From Cryomorphaceae bacterium (GTDB taxonomy: Bacteria > Bacteroidota > Bacteroidia > Flavobacteriales_D > Crocinitomicaceae), in NCBI GenBank assembly GCA_027490665.1, contig JAIXXP010000078.1:1-56626 (forward strand): 56,626 nt of DNA. Reading direction: 5' to 3'. The notes beneath the pieces are model-generated. The model saw only the letters and a program-made list of their open reading frames with translations, ran no database searches and was not told where the DNA came from. Below, in pieces: positions 16,866 through 25,571 of this stretch. The position numbers and the translations under genes were made by a program. The first letter of the stretch is position 1; the number at the start of each line of letters is the position of its first letter.

Positions 16866-18790
16866 CCAAAGCACGCAGCCATGATTTGAGTGTCGTGATC
16901 GTTAATTACAATGTAGTTAACTTTCTAGAACAGTGTCTCAATAGTGTGCTGGCCGCAAGTCAAAACCTGCGCATTGAAATCTTCGTTGTGGACAACAACA
17001 GCGTAGATGGCTCAGTAGCACTTGTCAGAGAAAAGTTTCCGACTGTCAAAGTAATTGCCAATACCGAAAACGTTGGTTTTTCGAAGGCGAACAATCAAGC
17101 TATTTCACTAAGTAACAGCCGCTATGTGCTCTTGCTCAACCCCGACACAGTTGTGGAGCAAGATACCTTTGACAAATGCATCGCCTACATGGATACGCAT
17201 CCAAAAGCAGGTGGTTTGGGCGTGCGCATGCTCGATGGCAAAGGCCGCTTCTTGCCGGAATCTAAACGAGGCCTACCTACCCCAGCTGTATCGTTTTATA
17301 AAATATTTGGTCTTTCTAAACTCTTTCCAAAAAGCAAAAAATTTGGCACATATCATTTAGGCTTCCTCGACGAGCATCAGATCCATGAAATCGACGTCCT
17401 GAGCGGTGCTTTTATGCTCATGCGCGCCGAAACACTCGATCAAGTAGGTCTGCTAGATGAAGCGTTCTTTATGTACGGCGAAGACATCGATTTATCCTAT
17501 AGAATTCAGCAAGGCGGCTATTCCAACATTTATTTCCCCGAGACAAAAATCATTCATTACAAAGGAGAAAGCACCAAAAAAGGCTCTCTGAACTATGTTT
17601 TTGTCTTTTACAACGCCATGGTCATTTTTGCCAAGAAACATTTCTCAGCAAGATACGCACGCATTTTTTCGGTCGCCATCCACATGGCTATTTACCTCAG
17701 AGCCAGCGCTTCAATACTCAAAAGGGTGATCCAAAACCTGAGTTGGCCCGCCATAGACACCGCTATTTCTGTCAGCTTTTTATATGTCTTAGCCCAACAA
17801 TGGGAACAACATCAAATTCGCTTTCCCGAATGGGCATACGACGTACTCATTCCTTTCTACGTAGGCATTTGGATTTTCTGTTCTTGGCTCTTTGGCTTGT
17901 ATGACCGCGGCACACGTATACATCAAATTTGGAAAAGCACCTTTTTTGGCACGGTCACCATTTTAGTGGCTTATGCCCTATTCCCTAAAGATTGGCAGTT
18001 TTCGAGGCTCTTTATTTTGTTAGGTGCAGTTGGCTTTTTACTTTCATTTTACTTGACGCGCTCCCTCAAAGAACTTCTTACAAAAGGCCGTATTGATTTT
18101 GGCAAACTCCCCAAAAAACGCTTTGGCATTATCGCAAACGCCACTGAATATGAGCGCATTGCCGAACTTTTAAAATCGACATATCCGCAAATTGAGCAGC
18201 TTTTTCAAATAGCAGTAAACGATGGTGAAGTTCAGCCTCTAGCGCAGCTAGATGAAATCATTCGGGTTCACCAACTCAACGAACTCATTTTTTCGGCACA
18301 AGATGTTGGCGCTTCTAGAATCATTCAACTGATGGCCGATACCGCCGCTCTTGACCTCGAATACAAAATTGCACAACCTAATACGAGTTATCTGATTGGT
18401 AGCTCCTCTATTGACCAAGCCGGCACCTATTACAATATTCATTTTGATGCCCTACAACTCCCGGTCAATAAACGCATCAAGCGCCTATTTGACTTGAGTT
18501 TAGCTTTGGTCTTATTGTGCTTTTCACCATTACTCATTTGGGGCTACAAACAACCCAAACGCTTTGTTATGAACCTTTTGAAAGTTCTCTCAGGACGCTA
18601 TTCTTTTGTGGGCGTTGGCAGAAATAAAGATACGCAAAAGAAGGGTAAATTATTTCTAGTTCAACCCCTCCTTAACAACGATCAACCTTTTGAACTGCAA
18701 GCGTTTATCTACACTAAAACCTATGCACTCAAGCACGACCTCACTTCCGTCTGGAAGCAACTCGGAAAGCTAGACAACCAAGCACACTAA
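16862..18790 (+). CDS. GT2 glycosyltransferase fused to a degenerate polyprenyl sugar-phosphotransferase module
   Basis: 642-aa membrane protein. Residues 8-260 are a GT-A family 2 glycosyltransferase (VVIVNYNVVNFLEQCL, VVDNNSVDGS, LLNPDT as the DxD-type site, YGEDIDLSYR), most like rhamnosyltransferases. Residues ~296-400 contain four hydrophobic segments, ~418-520 an alpha/beta Rossmann-like region, and 537-590 KRIKRLFDLSLALVLL...SGRYSFVGVGR. That order is the architecture of WbaP-type polyprenyl-phosphate glycosyl-1-phosphate transferases, but the catalytic core of that enzyme appears to be missing. The start at 16862 overlaps the ridA stop; an upstream TTG frame was rejected. Probably acts in surface polysaccharide or glycolipid synthesis. 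Confidence 0.82.
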   Translation: MTKARSHDLSVVIVNYNVVNFLEQCLNSVLAASQNLRIEIFVVDNNSVDGSVALVREKFPTVKVIANTENVGFSKANNQAISLSNSRYVLLLNPDTVVEQDTFDKCIAYMDTHPKAGGLGVRMLDGKGRFLPESKRGLPTPAVSFYKIFGLSKLFPKSKKFGTYHLGFLDEHQIHEIDVLSGAFMLMRAETLDQVGLLDEAFFMYGEDIDLSYRIQQGGYSNIYFPETKIIHYKGESTKKGSLNYVFVFYNAMVIFAKKHFSARYARIFSVAIHMAIYLRASASILKRVIQNLSWPAIDTAISVSFLYVLAQQWEQHQIRFPEWAYDVLIPFYVGIWIFCSWLFGLYDRGTRIHQIWKSTFFGTVTILVAYALFPKDWQFSRLFILLGAVGFLLSFYLTRSLKELLTKGRIDFGKLPKKRFGIIANATEYERIAELLKSTYPQIEQLFQIAVNDGEVQPLAQLDEIIRVHQLNELIFSAQDVGASRIIQLMADTAALDLEYKIAQPNTSYLIGSSSIDQAGTYYNIHFDALQLPVNKRIKRLFDLSLALVLLCFSPLLIWGYKQPKRFVMNLLKVLSGRYSFVGVGRNKDTQKKGKLFLVQPLLNNDQPFELQAFIYTKTYALKHDLTSVWKQLGKLDNQAH

Positions 18791-18808
18791 TAATTGTCTG
18801 ATTTTCCT

Positions 18809-18816
18809 TAATTTTG
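18809..18816 (+). promoter_or_regulatory. -7 promoter element of the E2 gene
   Basis: TAATTTTG matches TAnnTTTG exactly and is followed by CAC, 33 nt before the ATG at 18850. A longer reading frame would start at a TTG inside this element, which supports the later ATG. No -33 box at standard spacing is evident. Confidence 0.6.
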
Positions 18817-18849
18817 CACTCAAATCAACGACATCAATTTAACAGCAAC

Positions 18850-20184
18850 ATGGCACAAATAGAAATTCGTCTACCTAAAATGGGTGAAAGCGTTACCGAA
18901 GCAACCATTACCAATTGGCTCAAAAACATTGGCGATACAGTTGCCATGGACGAACCACTCGTAGAAGTTGCCACCGACAAAGTAGACAACGAACTTCCTT
19001 CAGAAGCTGCAGGCACCCTTATTCAAATTCTTTTTGAAAAAGACCAAGTTGCACAAGTTGGTGACGTCATTGCCATACTTTCTACAGACGGAAGCGCCGC
19101 ACCTGCACCAGCCGCACCTGCACCAGCTGCTGTCAGTACACCAACTGAAACCACCAATACAATTGTAGCCAACAACGCCCCAACTGCAGTTGCTCCACTG
19201 ACCAAAGGAACCGATGGTCGTTTTTATTCACCGCTAGTACGCACCATTGCACTCAAAGAAAACATTGGTGCTGACGAACTCGCAGCTATACAAGGCAGCG
19301 GTCAAGACGGCCGTGTTACCAAAAAAGATATTTTAGCCTACCTCGAAACAAGAGGTGCGGCTCCAGCAGCTCCAACGGCTGCAGCAACAGCGGCTCCAGC
19401 GCCTCAAGCAGCTGCTCCAAAAGCGCCAGCAAGCAATGGCATTCAAATCAAAGAACCAGTCGTTATTCCGAATAGCGGTGACGAAATCATTGAAATGGAC
19501 CGCATGCGCAAACTCATCGCCGAACATATGGTGATGTCCGTACATGTTTCTCCACACGTTACCTCTTACGTAGAAGCCGACGTCACTACCATCGTTAAGT
19601 GGCGCGAGCGCATGAAAAACGAATTCAAAAAACGCGAAGGTGAAAACCTTACGTTTACCCCAATTTTCATGGAAGCTGTAGCCAAAGCCATCAAAGACTT
19701 CCCAATGATCAACGTATCTGTGTCAGGTACAAACATCATCAAACGCAAAGACATCAACATCGGTATGGCAGCTGCCCTTCCGAGTGGCAACCTCATCGTG
19801 CCGGTCATTAAAAACGCCGACCGCATGAACCTCGTTGGTTTGGCAAAAGCCGTCAATGAATTGGCCAACAACGCCCGCAACAACAAACTTAAGCCAGAAG
19901 ACATCCAAGGTGGCACCTACACCGTTACCAACGTTGGTACTTTTGGAAATGTCATGGGTACACCAATCATCAATCAGCCGCAAGTTGCCATACTCGCCTT
20001 GGGGGCTATCCGTAAAGTACCTGCTGTTATCGAAACTCCAGAAGGCGATTTCATCGGTATCCGCCACAAAATGTACTTGTCTCACTCCTACGACCACCGC
20101 GTAGTTGACGGCGCTCTAGGCGGGCAATTTGTGCGTCGCGTAGCCGACTACCTCGAAGGATTTGATCCAGAAACCACCATTTAA
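18850..20184 (+). CDS. Dihydrolipoamide acyltransferase, E2 of a 2-oxo acid dehydrogenase complex
   Basis: 444-aa E2 core enzyme that moves acyl groups from lipoate to CoA. Domains: one lipoyl domain at residues 1-77 with the lipoylated Lys44 (VATDKVDNE); an Ala/Pro linker; a peripheral subunit-binding domain at ~122-165 (FYSPLVRTIALKENI, GSGQDGRVTKKDIL); a second Ala/Pro linker; and the catalytic domain to the end with HSYDHRVVDG (His416, Asp420). No E1 or E3 gene is adjacent. The single lipoyl domain and opening IRLPKMGESVTEATI suggest a branched-chain 2-oxo acid or 2-oxoglutarate complex rather than pyruvate dehydrogenase; which one is undecided. Confidence 0.93.
   Translation: MAQIEIRLPKMGESVTEATITNWLKNIGDTVAMDEPLVEVATDKVDNELPSEAAGTLIQILFEKDQVAQVGDVIAILSTDGSAAPAPAAPAPAAVSTPTETTNTIVANNAPTAVAPLTKGTDGRFYSPLVRTIALKENIGADELAAIQGSGQDGRVTKKDILAYLETRGAAPAAPTAAATAAPAPQAAAPKAPASNGIQIKEPVVIPNSGDEIIEMDRMRKLIAEHMVMSVHVSPHVTSYVEADVTTIVKWRERMKNEFKKREGENLTFTPIFMEAVAKAIKDFPMINVSVSGTNIIKRKDINIGMAAALPSGNLIVPVIKNADRMNLVGLAKAVNELANNARNNKLKPEDIQGGTYTVTNVGTFGNVMGTPIINQPQVAILALGAIRKVPAVIETPEGDFIGIRHKMYLSHSYDHRVVDGALGGQFVRRVADYLEGFDPETTI
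19096..19125 (+). repeat. 15-bp tandem duplication in the E2 linker
   Basis: GCCGCACCTGCACCA occurs twice head-to-tail without mismatch (19096-19110 and 19111-19125). It encodes part of the flexible Ala/Pro linker after the lipoyl domain and keeps frame, consistent with slippage-driven linker length variation. Confidence 0.85.
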
Positions 20185-20186
20185 GC

Positions 20187-21020
20187 ATGGCGCTTCAACT
20201 CGAACGCCCGCTATGTGTTTTTGATCTCGAAACAACGGGTCTGCTCATTACCAAAGACCGTATTGTTCAGATTGCCGTCATCAAATTATTCGAAGACGGT
20301 CACACCGAAACATTCAATGAACTTGTTAATCCTGGGCAAAATATACCCGTGGAAATTGCAGCCATTCACGGCATTACCAACGAAATGGTGGCCGCTGCTC
20401 CTTCATTTCAAGAGCTCGCTCCTCGCCTACTCGATTTTATTGGCGACTCCGATTTAGCAGGCTACAACTCCAATAAATTCGATATCCCAGTTCTTTCTGA
20501 AGAACTCCTGCGCTGCGGCATCGACTTCGATTTAGGTGCGCGCCATTTTGTAGATGTGCAAAACATCTTTCACAAGATGGAACAGCGCACACTCGCTGCA
20601 GCTTATAAGTTTTATTGCGGCAAGCAAATCGAAAACGCACACAACGCGCTATACGACACCCTTGCCACACTAGAAGTACTGCAAGCGCAAACAGAGAAAT
20701 ACACCGACCTCGACAACAACATTGCTAGTTTGGCTAAGTTTTCGACAGTTGGCACGCAAAAAAACGCTGATTTCGCAGGCCGTTTGTCTTTTGATGACAA
20801 CCAAGAGGTCTGCTACAATTTTGGAAAACACAAAGGCAAAACTGTTGCTCAAGTGCTCAAACTAGAACCAGGTTACTACGGCTGGATGCTCGAAGCGGAC
20901 TTCCCTCTGAATACCAAACAAGTTTTGCGCAAAGAAATGGAGCGTCTCAAAACCGCCAATGCCAATCATCAAATTGAAGACAAGCTCGAATTACTGAAGA
21001 ATAAATTCAAAAAGCCATGA
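20187..21020 (+). CDS. DnaQ-like 3'-5' exonuclease with C-terminal DUF3820
   Basis: 277-aa protein. Residues ~8-172 are a DEDDh exonuclease domain: FDLETTGL (Asp and Glu of motif I), the AAIHGITNEMV block, SNKFDIPVL (motif II) and HNALYDTLAT (motif III His and Asp). Residues ~208-262 (YNFGKHKGKTVAQVL, GYYGWMLEADFP) match the small DUF3820 domain often found after bacterial exonucleases. It is not the replicative epsilon subunit by architecture; likely a repair or nucleic-acid-processing exonuclease. It follows the E2 gene by 2 bp and overlaps the FAH gene by 4 bp (ATGA). Confidence 0.88.
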   Translation: MALQLERPLCVFDLETTGLLITKDRIVQIAVIKLFEDGHTETFNELVNPGQNIPVEIAAIHGITNEMVAAAPSFQELAPRLLDFIGDSDLAGYNSNKFDIPVLSEELLRCGIDFDLGARHFVDVQNIFHKMEQRTLAAAYKFYCGKQIENAHNALYDTLATLEVLQAQTEKYTDLDNNIASLAKFSTVGTQKNADFAGRLSFDDNQEVCYNFGKHKGKTVAQVLKLEPGYYGWMLEADFPLNTKQVLRKEMERLKTANANHQIEDKLELLKNKFKKP

Positions 21021-21625
21021 AAATCATCTGTATTGGCCGCAACTATGCAGACCATGCCAAAGAAATGAAGGCTGCGCTTCCGACAGAACCGCTCTACTTT
21101 TTAAAACCTGATACTGCCTTGCTCAGAGAAGGCGATTTTTATTATCCAAAGTTTACATCTGACTTACATTTTGAATGTGAACTCGTTGTGCGCATCGAAA
21201 AAGTAGGCAAGCATATCGCAGCAGAATTTGCACATAAATACTACACGCACTTTACCTTAGGAATCGACTTCACAGCCCGCGACCTCCAACAACACTGCAA
21301 AGAAAACGGTCTACCTTGGGAACGCGCTAAAGGTTTTGACCACAGCGCACCTCTTTCCAACACCTGGATACCCAAAACCGAAATTGATCTAGAAACTGCC
21401 GAATTCAAACTCTTTCAAAATGGAAAGGTGAAACAAATTGGGCATCCAAAAGATTTTATTTTCAGTATTGATACCGTCATCGCTTATGTGTCTCAGTACA
21501 TAACACTCAAAACCGGTGATTTAATCTTTACAGGCACACCTGCTGGCGTCGGGCCGGTACAAATAGGCGATGTGCTCACCGCAGAGCTCAATGGAGAGCA
21601 ACTCCTCGAACTCCGTATTGCCTAA
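21017..21625 (+). CDS. Fumarylacetoacetate hydrolase family protein
   Basis: 202-aa compact FAH-fold metal enzyme of the YcgM/FAHD1 size class (acylpyruvate hydrolase or oxaloacetate tautomerase/decarboxylase). Visible features: CIGRNYADHAKEM at the N-terminus, the metal-binding HFECELVVRI with its two glutamates, GIDFTARDLQ and the GDLIFTGTPAGVG block near the end. Cytoplasmic. Translation is coupled to the exonuclease gene by a 4-bp overlap. It converges with the T9SS gene with only 1 bp between stop codons and no visible terminator. Confidence 0.9.
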   Translation: MKIICIGRNYADHAKEMKAALPTEPLYFLKPDTALLREGDFYYPKFTSDLHFECELVVRIEKVGKHIAAEFAHKYYTHFTLGIDFTARDLQQHCKENGLPWERAKGFDHSAPLSNTWIPKTEIDLETAEFKLFQNGKVKQIGHPKDFIFSIDTVIAYVSQYITLKTGDLIFTGTPAGVGPVQIGDVLTAELNGEQLLELRIA

Positions 21626-21626
21626 T

Positions 21627-23834
21627 TTACTGCTTGACAACCAAGCTGCTTTGGCCATTTGAAAGCCTTAAAATATAGGTTCCTTCGGCAGCTGAAGAAA
21701 TATCTAATTGCTCTTGATTTTTCAATTCAGTAAAGGACATTACCACCTGTCCACTCAAGGAAACAAGTGTACCTGAACAAAGTCCTTGTATTCCTTTTAA
21801 GATCAGCGTACCAGTAGTCGGATTTGGATAAACTTGTAGTGGCGCAACATGCAATGGTCCAACACTGAGGTCTGAGCCTGGCTCGTTTTCAAGTAAAAAC
21901 ACGCCTCCTAAATCTTGCCCTACATATAATTCAAGGTGGGCATCATTGTCTAAATTCGCAATAGCCGCTGCTGCATAAGCGCCAATTTGTACACTAAGGC
22001 CTAAGAAGTCAGAGCTGCGCTCATGAAAAGCTATATTTGCCCCAGAGAAAATGCTGTCATAAAAATGAATGCGACCATCTAAGGCCCCAACCATTAAATA
22101 AGTGGTGTCTTGGTACTTGAAAAACTGCGGTATGGCATAACCATCAGGACCATTGCTTTGCACGCTTACACCTCCCAATTGAGTGGTTTCAAGCGTAAAG
22201 ATAGGCGCCGCTGCTGTACCTGTATTGCGATAGTAATGAATGGCTCCTCCTTTATGACCAATCATGAGATCGAGTAAGCCGTCTTCATCGTAATCAAAAA
22301 GTTGGGGTGCCGAAAATAGTGGAACTTGAATGACTATATTGTTATTGTCGGTTAGTGCATTGGTTTGCAATTGAAAAGTAGGAGTTGCACCCGTACTGGT
22401 GTTTTCAAAATAAGCAATTTGACCGTTGTCTTTGCCTAAAAGAAGCTCAGGTTTGCCATCGGAGTTGAGGTCGCCCATGGCAGGCAATAGTCGCAAGCCT
22501 TGGTTAGAACTAGCTAGGTTCAGGAAGTCTTGATCAACTAAAAGCAACTGCGGACTTACTGACGTTCCGATGTTCTGATAATAGGCAATTCGTGCTTCTT
22601 TGTTGAGTACAGGTTTGTATGCGTAAAAATTAGCTACCAGCATGTCTGTAAGACCATCGGCATTGACATCGTATAGCAAGGGCACAGAGCCTGCACCGTG
22701 GTCTATCATGTCGCCTTGCAACCAATCGTTGTCTTGGTACACAAAAACCGGAGCCTGATTGCTGCCTAAATTCTTATAGTACCAGACACTATTCTCATTT
22801 TCAGAAACATTATTGGCATTGGGCGCCACTACAAGATCTTTCTTTTGATCAAAATCGAGGTCAAGGCAAAATGCCGCTGGAAAAATTTGCACATTGGCTG
22901 GCGTGGTGTTGCTCGGAAAGCTGTAATCAGCACTCACCATTGGGGAATTGGTGTTGGGGCTTGTGCCGCCATTCATTAGGCGGATCAGATTACCATACGC
23001 AACATCGCCCAAAACCAAATCTAGCACACCCGACTGATCGAGGTCCAGAGCCAAAACGGTTGAGCCCGCATGCGCTTTGAGTTGGTCATTGGTGGGGAGT
23101 TCAGGATTGCTGACATTTCCGTCGGTACAATACGAACTGGTGTCATTCAAAAAAAGGGTATTGCTCGTGACGTCTTCGCGGTATTTACCCCAGCATCTGT
23201 TCTTCAGAACGAATACCAACGAATCGGAATGGCCATAAAGTTCTTGACTCTGGTTTTGATGGTATTGCAAGTGTTCGCCACTGATATGGTAAGTCAGGAT
23301 ATCCATATCTCCGTCGCCTTCGACGTCTACAAGTGCAGGGATATCAGCTCCTGAAATATATAAATTGAGGTTTGGCCCAGCATAGTTGGATACCAAATAA
23401 GGGCTGTAAGCTTGCCATTGAAGACCAGTGGCGGCAGAGCCTACATTGCGAAACGCTTGAATGCCGCCGACCGCATAACAAAAAAGATCTTTTCGACCGT
23501 CGTTATCGTAGTCATAGGTAGTGACGCGGTAGTGTAAATTGGGCGGAAAGAATAAATGCGCGCGCAAATCGAGTTGATACGTAGGCATACCTCCTACAGC
23601 TACATTTTTAAATAACCTGATTTGGTCGGCGCCACGATCAAAAACAAGGAGGTCGTCGTCGCCATCGTAGTCGTAGTCTAGGGAAGAAAACTGCGGGGTA
23701 TTGAAACCACCATTCCATGCCTTGGACAAATTCTGACCTTCGGATATAACAGGGATAAAATCAGTAAAATTGAACTGAAACTGCGCCCGAACAGCAAACT
23801 GACAACAAATAAACACAAAGACCCAGCACTTCAT
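21627..23834 (-). CDS. Secreted FG-GAP/VCBS repeat protein with T9SS sorting domain
   Basis: 735-aa exported protein. After a signal peptide (~18 residues) come repeated FG-GAP/VCBS blades of the form DxDxDGxxD (for example YDYDGDDDLLVF, DYDNDGRKDLFC, DLDQSGVLDLVLGD, DVNADGLTDMLV, DLNSDGKPELLLG, DYDEDGLLDLMIG), predicting a calcium-binding beta-propeller. The last ~75 residues are a type A T9SS C-terminal domain beginning LQVYPNPTTGTLILKG and ending in YILRLSNG...LVVKQ, so it should be exported through the type IX system and attached to or released from the cell surface. Last of a leftward run (TPR, ComA, WD40, this). Confidence 0.9.
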   Translation of the reverse strand: MKCWVFVFICCQFAVRAQFQFNFTDFIPVISEGQNLSKAWNGGFNTPQFSSLDYDYDGDDDLLVFDRGADQIRLFKNVAVGGMPTYQLDLRAHLFFPPNLHYRVTTYDYDNDGRKDLFCYAVGGIQAFRNVGSAATGLQWQAYSPYLVSNYAGPNLNLYISGADIPALVDVEGDGDMDILTYHISGEHLQYHQNQSQELYGHSDSLVFVLKNRCWGKYREDVTSNTLFLNDTSSYCTDGNVSNPELPTNDQLKAHAGSTVLALDLDQSGVLDLVLGDVAYGNLIRLMNGGTSPNTNSPMVSADYSFPSNTTPANVQIFPAAFCLDLDFDQKKDLVVAPNANNVSENENSVWYYKNLGSNQAPVFVYQDNDWLQGDMIDHGAGSVPLLYDVNADGLTDMLVANFYAYKPVLNKEARIAYYQNIGTSVSPQLLLVDQDFLNLASSNQGLRLLPAMGDLNSDGKPELLLGKDNGQIAYFENTSTGATPTFQLQTNALTDNNNIVIQVPLFSAPQLFDYDEDGLLDLMIGHKGGAIHYYRNTGTAAAPIFTLETTQLGGVSVQSNGPDGYAIPQFFKYQDTTYLMVGALDGRIHFYDSIFSGANIAFHERSSDFLGLSVQIGAYAAAAIANLDNDAHLELYVGQDLGGVFLLENEPGSDLSVGPLHVAPLQVYPNPTTGTLILKGIQGLCSGTLVSLSGQVVMSFTELKNQEQLDISSAAEGTYILRLSNGQSSLVVKQ

Positions 23835-23843
23835 GTTTTAAAA

Positions 23844-24755
23844 TTACGGTGTTTTTGGGTTCGGTGCATGCCACAGCAAAATTCTTTTGTCGTCACCGGC
23901 ACTGGCAAAACCATTTTCTAGAGCGATGAGGGCGTTAATTGAATGCCGATGACCGGCCATTTGCAAGTCTAGCTTTTGCTGAATTTGGTCATTACTTTGG
24001 GACCAAATTTTAACGGTTTTGTCTCGGGAGGCTGACACATAGTTGCCATCTGCCAAACAAAGCAATTGGTAAATGGTACCAAGATGCGCAGGAAAGGCAT
24101 TTAGTTTTTGGCCACTCTCAGACCAGCGCCTAATATATGCATCTTTTCCAGCGCTGAGGATTTGGCCGCTTGGTAATACACAAAGTGCCGTGCATCCTTC
24201 ATGATGCGCAAAAATTTGTTGCGTTTCGTTGAAAAATGTAGTGTCGATCTTGCGAAAATAGCCATCGGCGCCGGCAAGCAATAGAAAACTTCCGTCAGGA
24301 GCCACCACAATTTGACGGATTTTACCACAAGAAAATGGCAAGTTCAAAAGTAAATTCCATTGAAAATCCCAAACCAACAGGTTGCCCTCTGCATCGGCTG
24401 AATAATGTTGTTCAGCTACCGGATTAGTGGCAATTGCAAAAACAGCGGCCTCGTGCGCTTTAAGGAACTTTAGCTCCACTTTAGCTGCAAGATCTATAAG
24501 ATGTATGCTGCCGTCGGACAAGCCAATTGCCAAATGCTCTTGGTCTGCAAGCACGCACAAACTGAAAGGCGAGTGCGTACAGCGAATAGCGAAATGATCT
24601 TGTTGGCCTGTGCTTTTATGCCAGCGCGCCACAAATTTGTCAGCGGAGGCAGAATAAATGTATTGGTCATCTTGGCTCAGCGCGTATATTGGGCCTTGAT
24701 GACCTGTGATTTGAAGGTGTTTGGAATAAAGCGCGAGCTGCTTATTCTTGTTCAT
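23844..24755 (-). CDS. WD40 repeat protein
   Basis: 303-aa predicted seven-bladed WD40 beta-propeller with no signal peptide, probably a cytoplasmic scaffold. Repeats end in WD-like dipeptides and start with GH: ITGHQGPIYALSQDDQYIYSASADKFVARW, AHEAAVFAIATNP...LLVWDFQW, GKDAYIRRW, SRDKTVKIW, AGHRHSINALIALENGFASAGDDKRILLW. I chose the ATG at 24755 because it removes an unstructured Ser/Thr/Pro leader; it still overlaps the 3' end of the comA-like gene by 14 bp. Role unknown; prokaryotic WD40 proteins usually assemble complexes. Confidence 0.85.
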   Translation of the reverse strand: MNKNKQLALYSKHLQITGHQGPIYALSQDDQYIYSASADKFVARWHKSTGQQDHFAIRCTHSPFSLCVLADQEHLAIGLSDGSIHLIDLAAKVELKFLKAHEAAVFAIATNPVAEQHYSADAEGNLLVWDFQWNLLLNLPFSCGKIRQIVVAPDGSFLLLAGADGYFRKIDTTFFNETQQIFAHHEGCTALCVLPSGQILSAGKDAYIRRWSESGQKLNAFPAHLGTIYQLLCLADGNYVSASRDKTVKIWSQSNDQIQQKLDLQMAGHRHSINALIALENGFASAGDDKRILLWHAPNPKTP

Positions 24756-25569
24756 CGTCGGAGTCGTCATCGGCGTCGTCGTTGACTTGCTTGAGGCGAT
24801 CTGCATAAGACTTCGGAAGAAAATCAAAGAAGGTATCTCCGCGAAGACCTAAACGCAAACATTCCAATGGGATGACATCGTTGGGTGCGATATTGCCCAA
24901 ATTGACTTCAGCACCAAAAAGCTTGATAAACCAAACTTGTTGGTTTTTTTGCGGCGCCTCCCAGAGGATATCTTCGGGTTTCACATTGGCGATAATGCGG
25001 TTGATGAGCATGGTGTGTGCAGTTCCGTTTGGTCTGAATACACCAACGTTACCCGCTTCACGACCTTCGGCTATGACTTTCCAGCTTCCAGCCTCTAATT
25101 CTGCTTTCATGAGGCGTACCCATTTGGCAGGTGAAATGAGGATACCCGAATCTTTAGAGCCTACTTCTGACATAACTGTTCTCGTTTGAGAAAGCTCGTG
25201 AATGAGTTTGCACTTTTCGTCGTGAGGAATAATGATAGAACCATCGGAGATTTCAGCGAGATCGAGGTCGTATTTGTCGAGCATCTTGACATACTCCTTG
25301 AACATGCCTCGCGCATAAAAGGCCTCAAAAAGAGTTCCGCCAAAGTATGGTCGGATACCCGCTTGGCGATAGATTTTGATTTTCTCTTCGAGTTGGCTCG
25401 TTACAAAAGCAGTTCCAAAGCCGAATTTGACGATGTCTGTGAGGTGCGCAGAGGCTTCGATAAAATGCTCTGTTTCGCGAAGACCTAAGCCCTTATCCAT
25501 CATCATGGTGACGCCTTTGTTACGTGGTTTCTCACTACGCTTTGGGATAAAAGTAAGTTTAAAGTTCAT
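24742..25569 (-). CDS. Phosphosulfolactate synthase (ComA) family protein
   Basis: 275-aa TIM-barrel protein of the ComA family; characterised members add sulfite to phosphoenolpyruvate to form (R)-phosphosulfolactate. Matching blocks in order: RNKGVTMMMDKGLGLRETE, DIVKFGFGTAFV, RPYFGGTLFEAFYARG, LDLAEISDGSIIIP, VMSEVGSKDSG, IAEGREAGNVGVFRPNG. The C-terminus ends in an unusual acidic tail (DDADDDSDDEQE). Archaea use the enzyme for coenzyme M; this organism should not make that, so sulfolactate, cysteate or sulfonolipid metabolism are possibilities. It lies 2 bp after the TPR gene and overlaps the WD40 gene. Confidence 0.85.
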   Translation of the reverse strand: MNFKLTFIPKRSEKPRNKGVTMMMDKGLGLRETEHFIEASAHLTDIVKFGFGTAFVTSQLEEKIKIYRQAGIRPYFGGTLFEAFYARGMFKEYVKMLDKYDLDLAEISDGSIIIPHDEKCKLIHELSQTRTVMSEVGSKDSGILISPAKWVRLMKAELEAGSWKVIAEGREAGNVGVFRPNGTAHTMLINRIIANVKPEDILWEAPQKNQQVWFIKLFGAEVNLGNIAPNDVIPLECLRLGLRGDTFFDFLPKSYADRLKQVNDDADDDSDDEQE

Positions 25570-25571
25570 GT

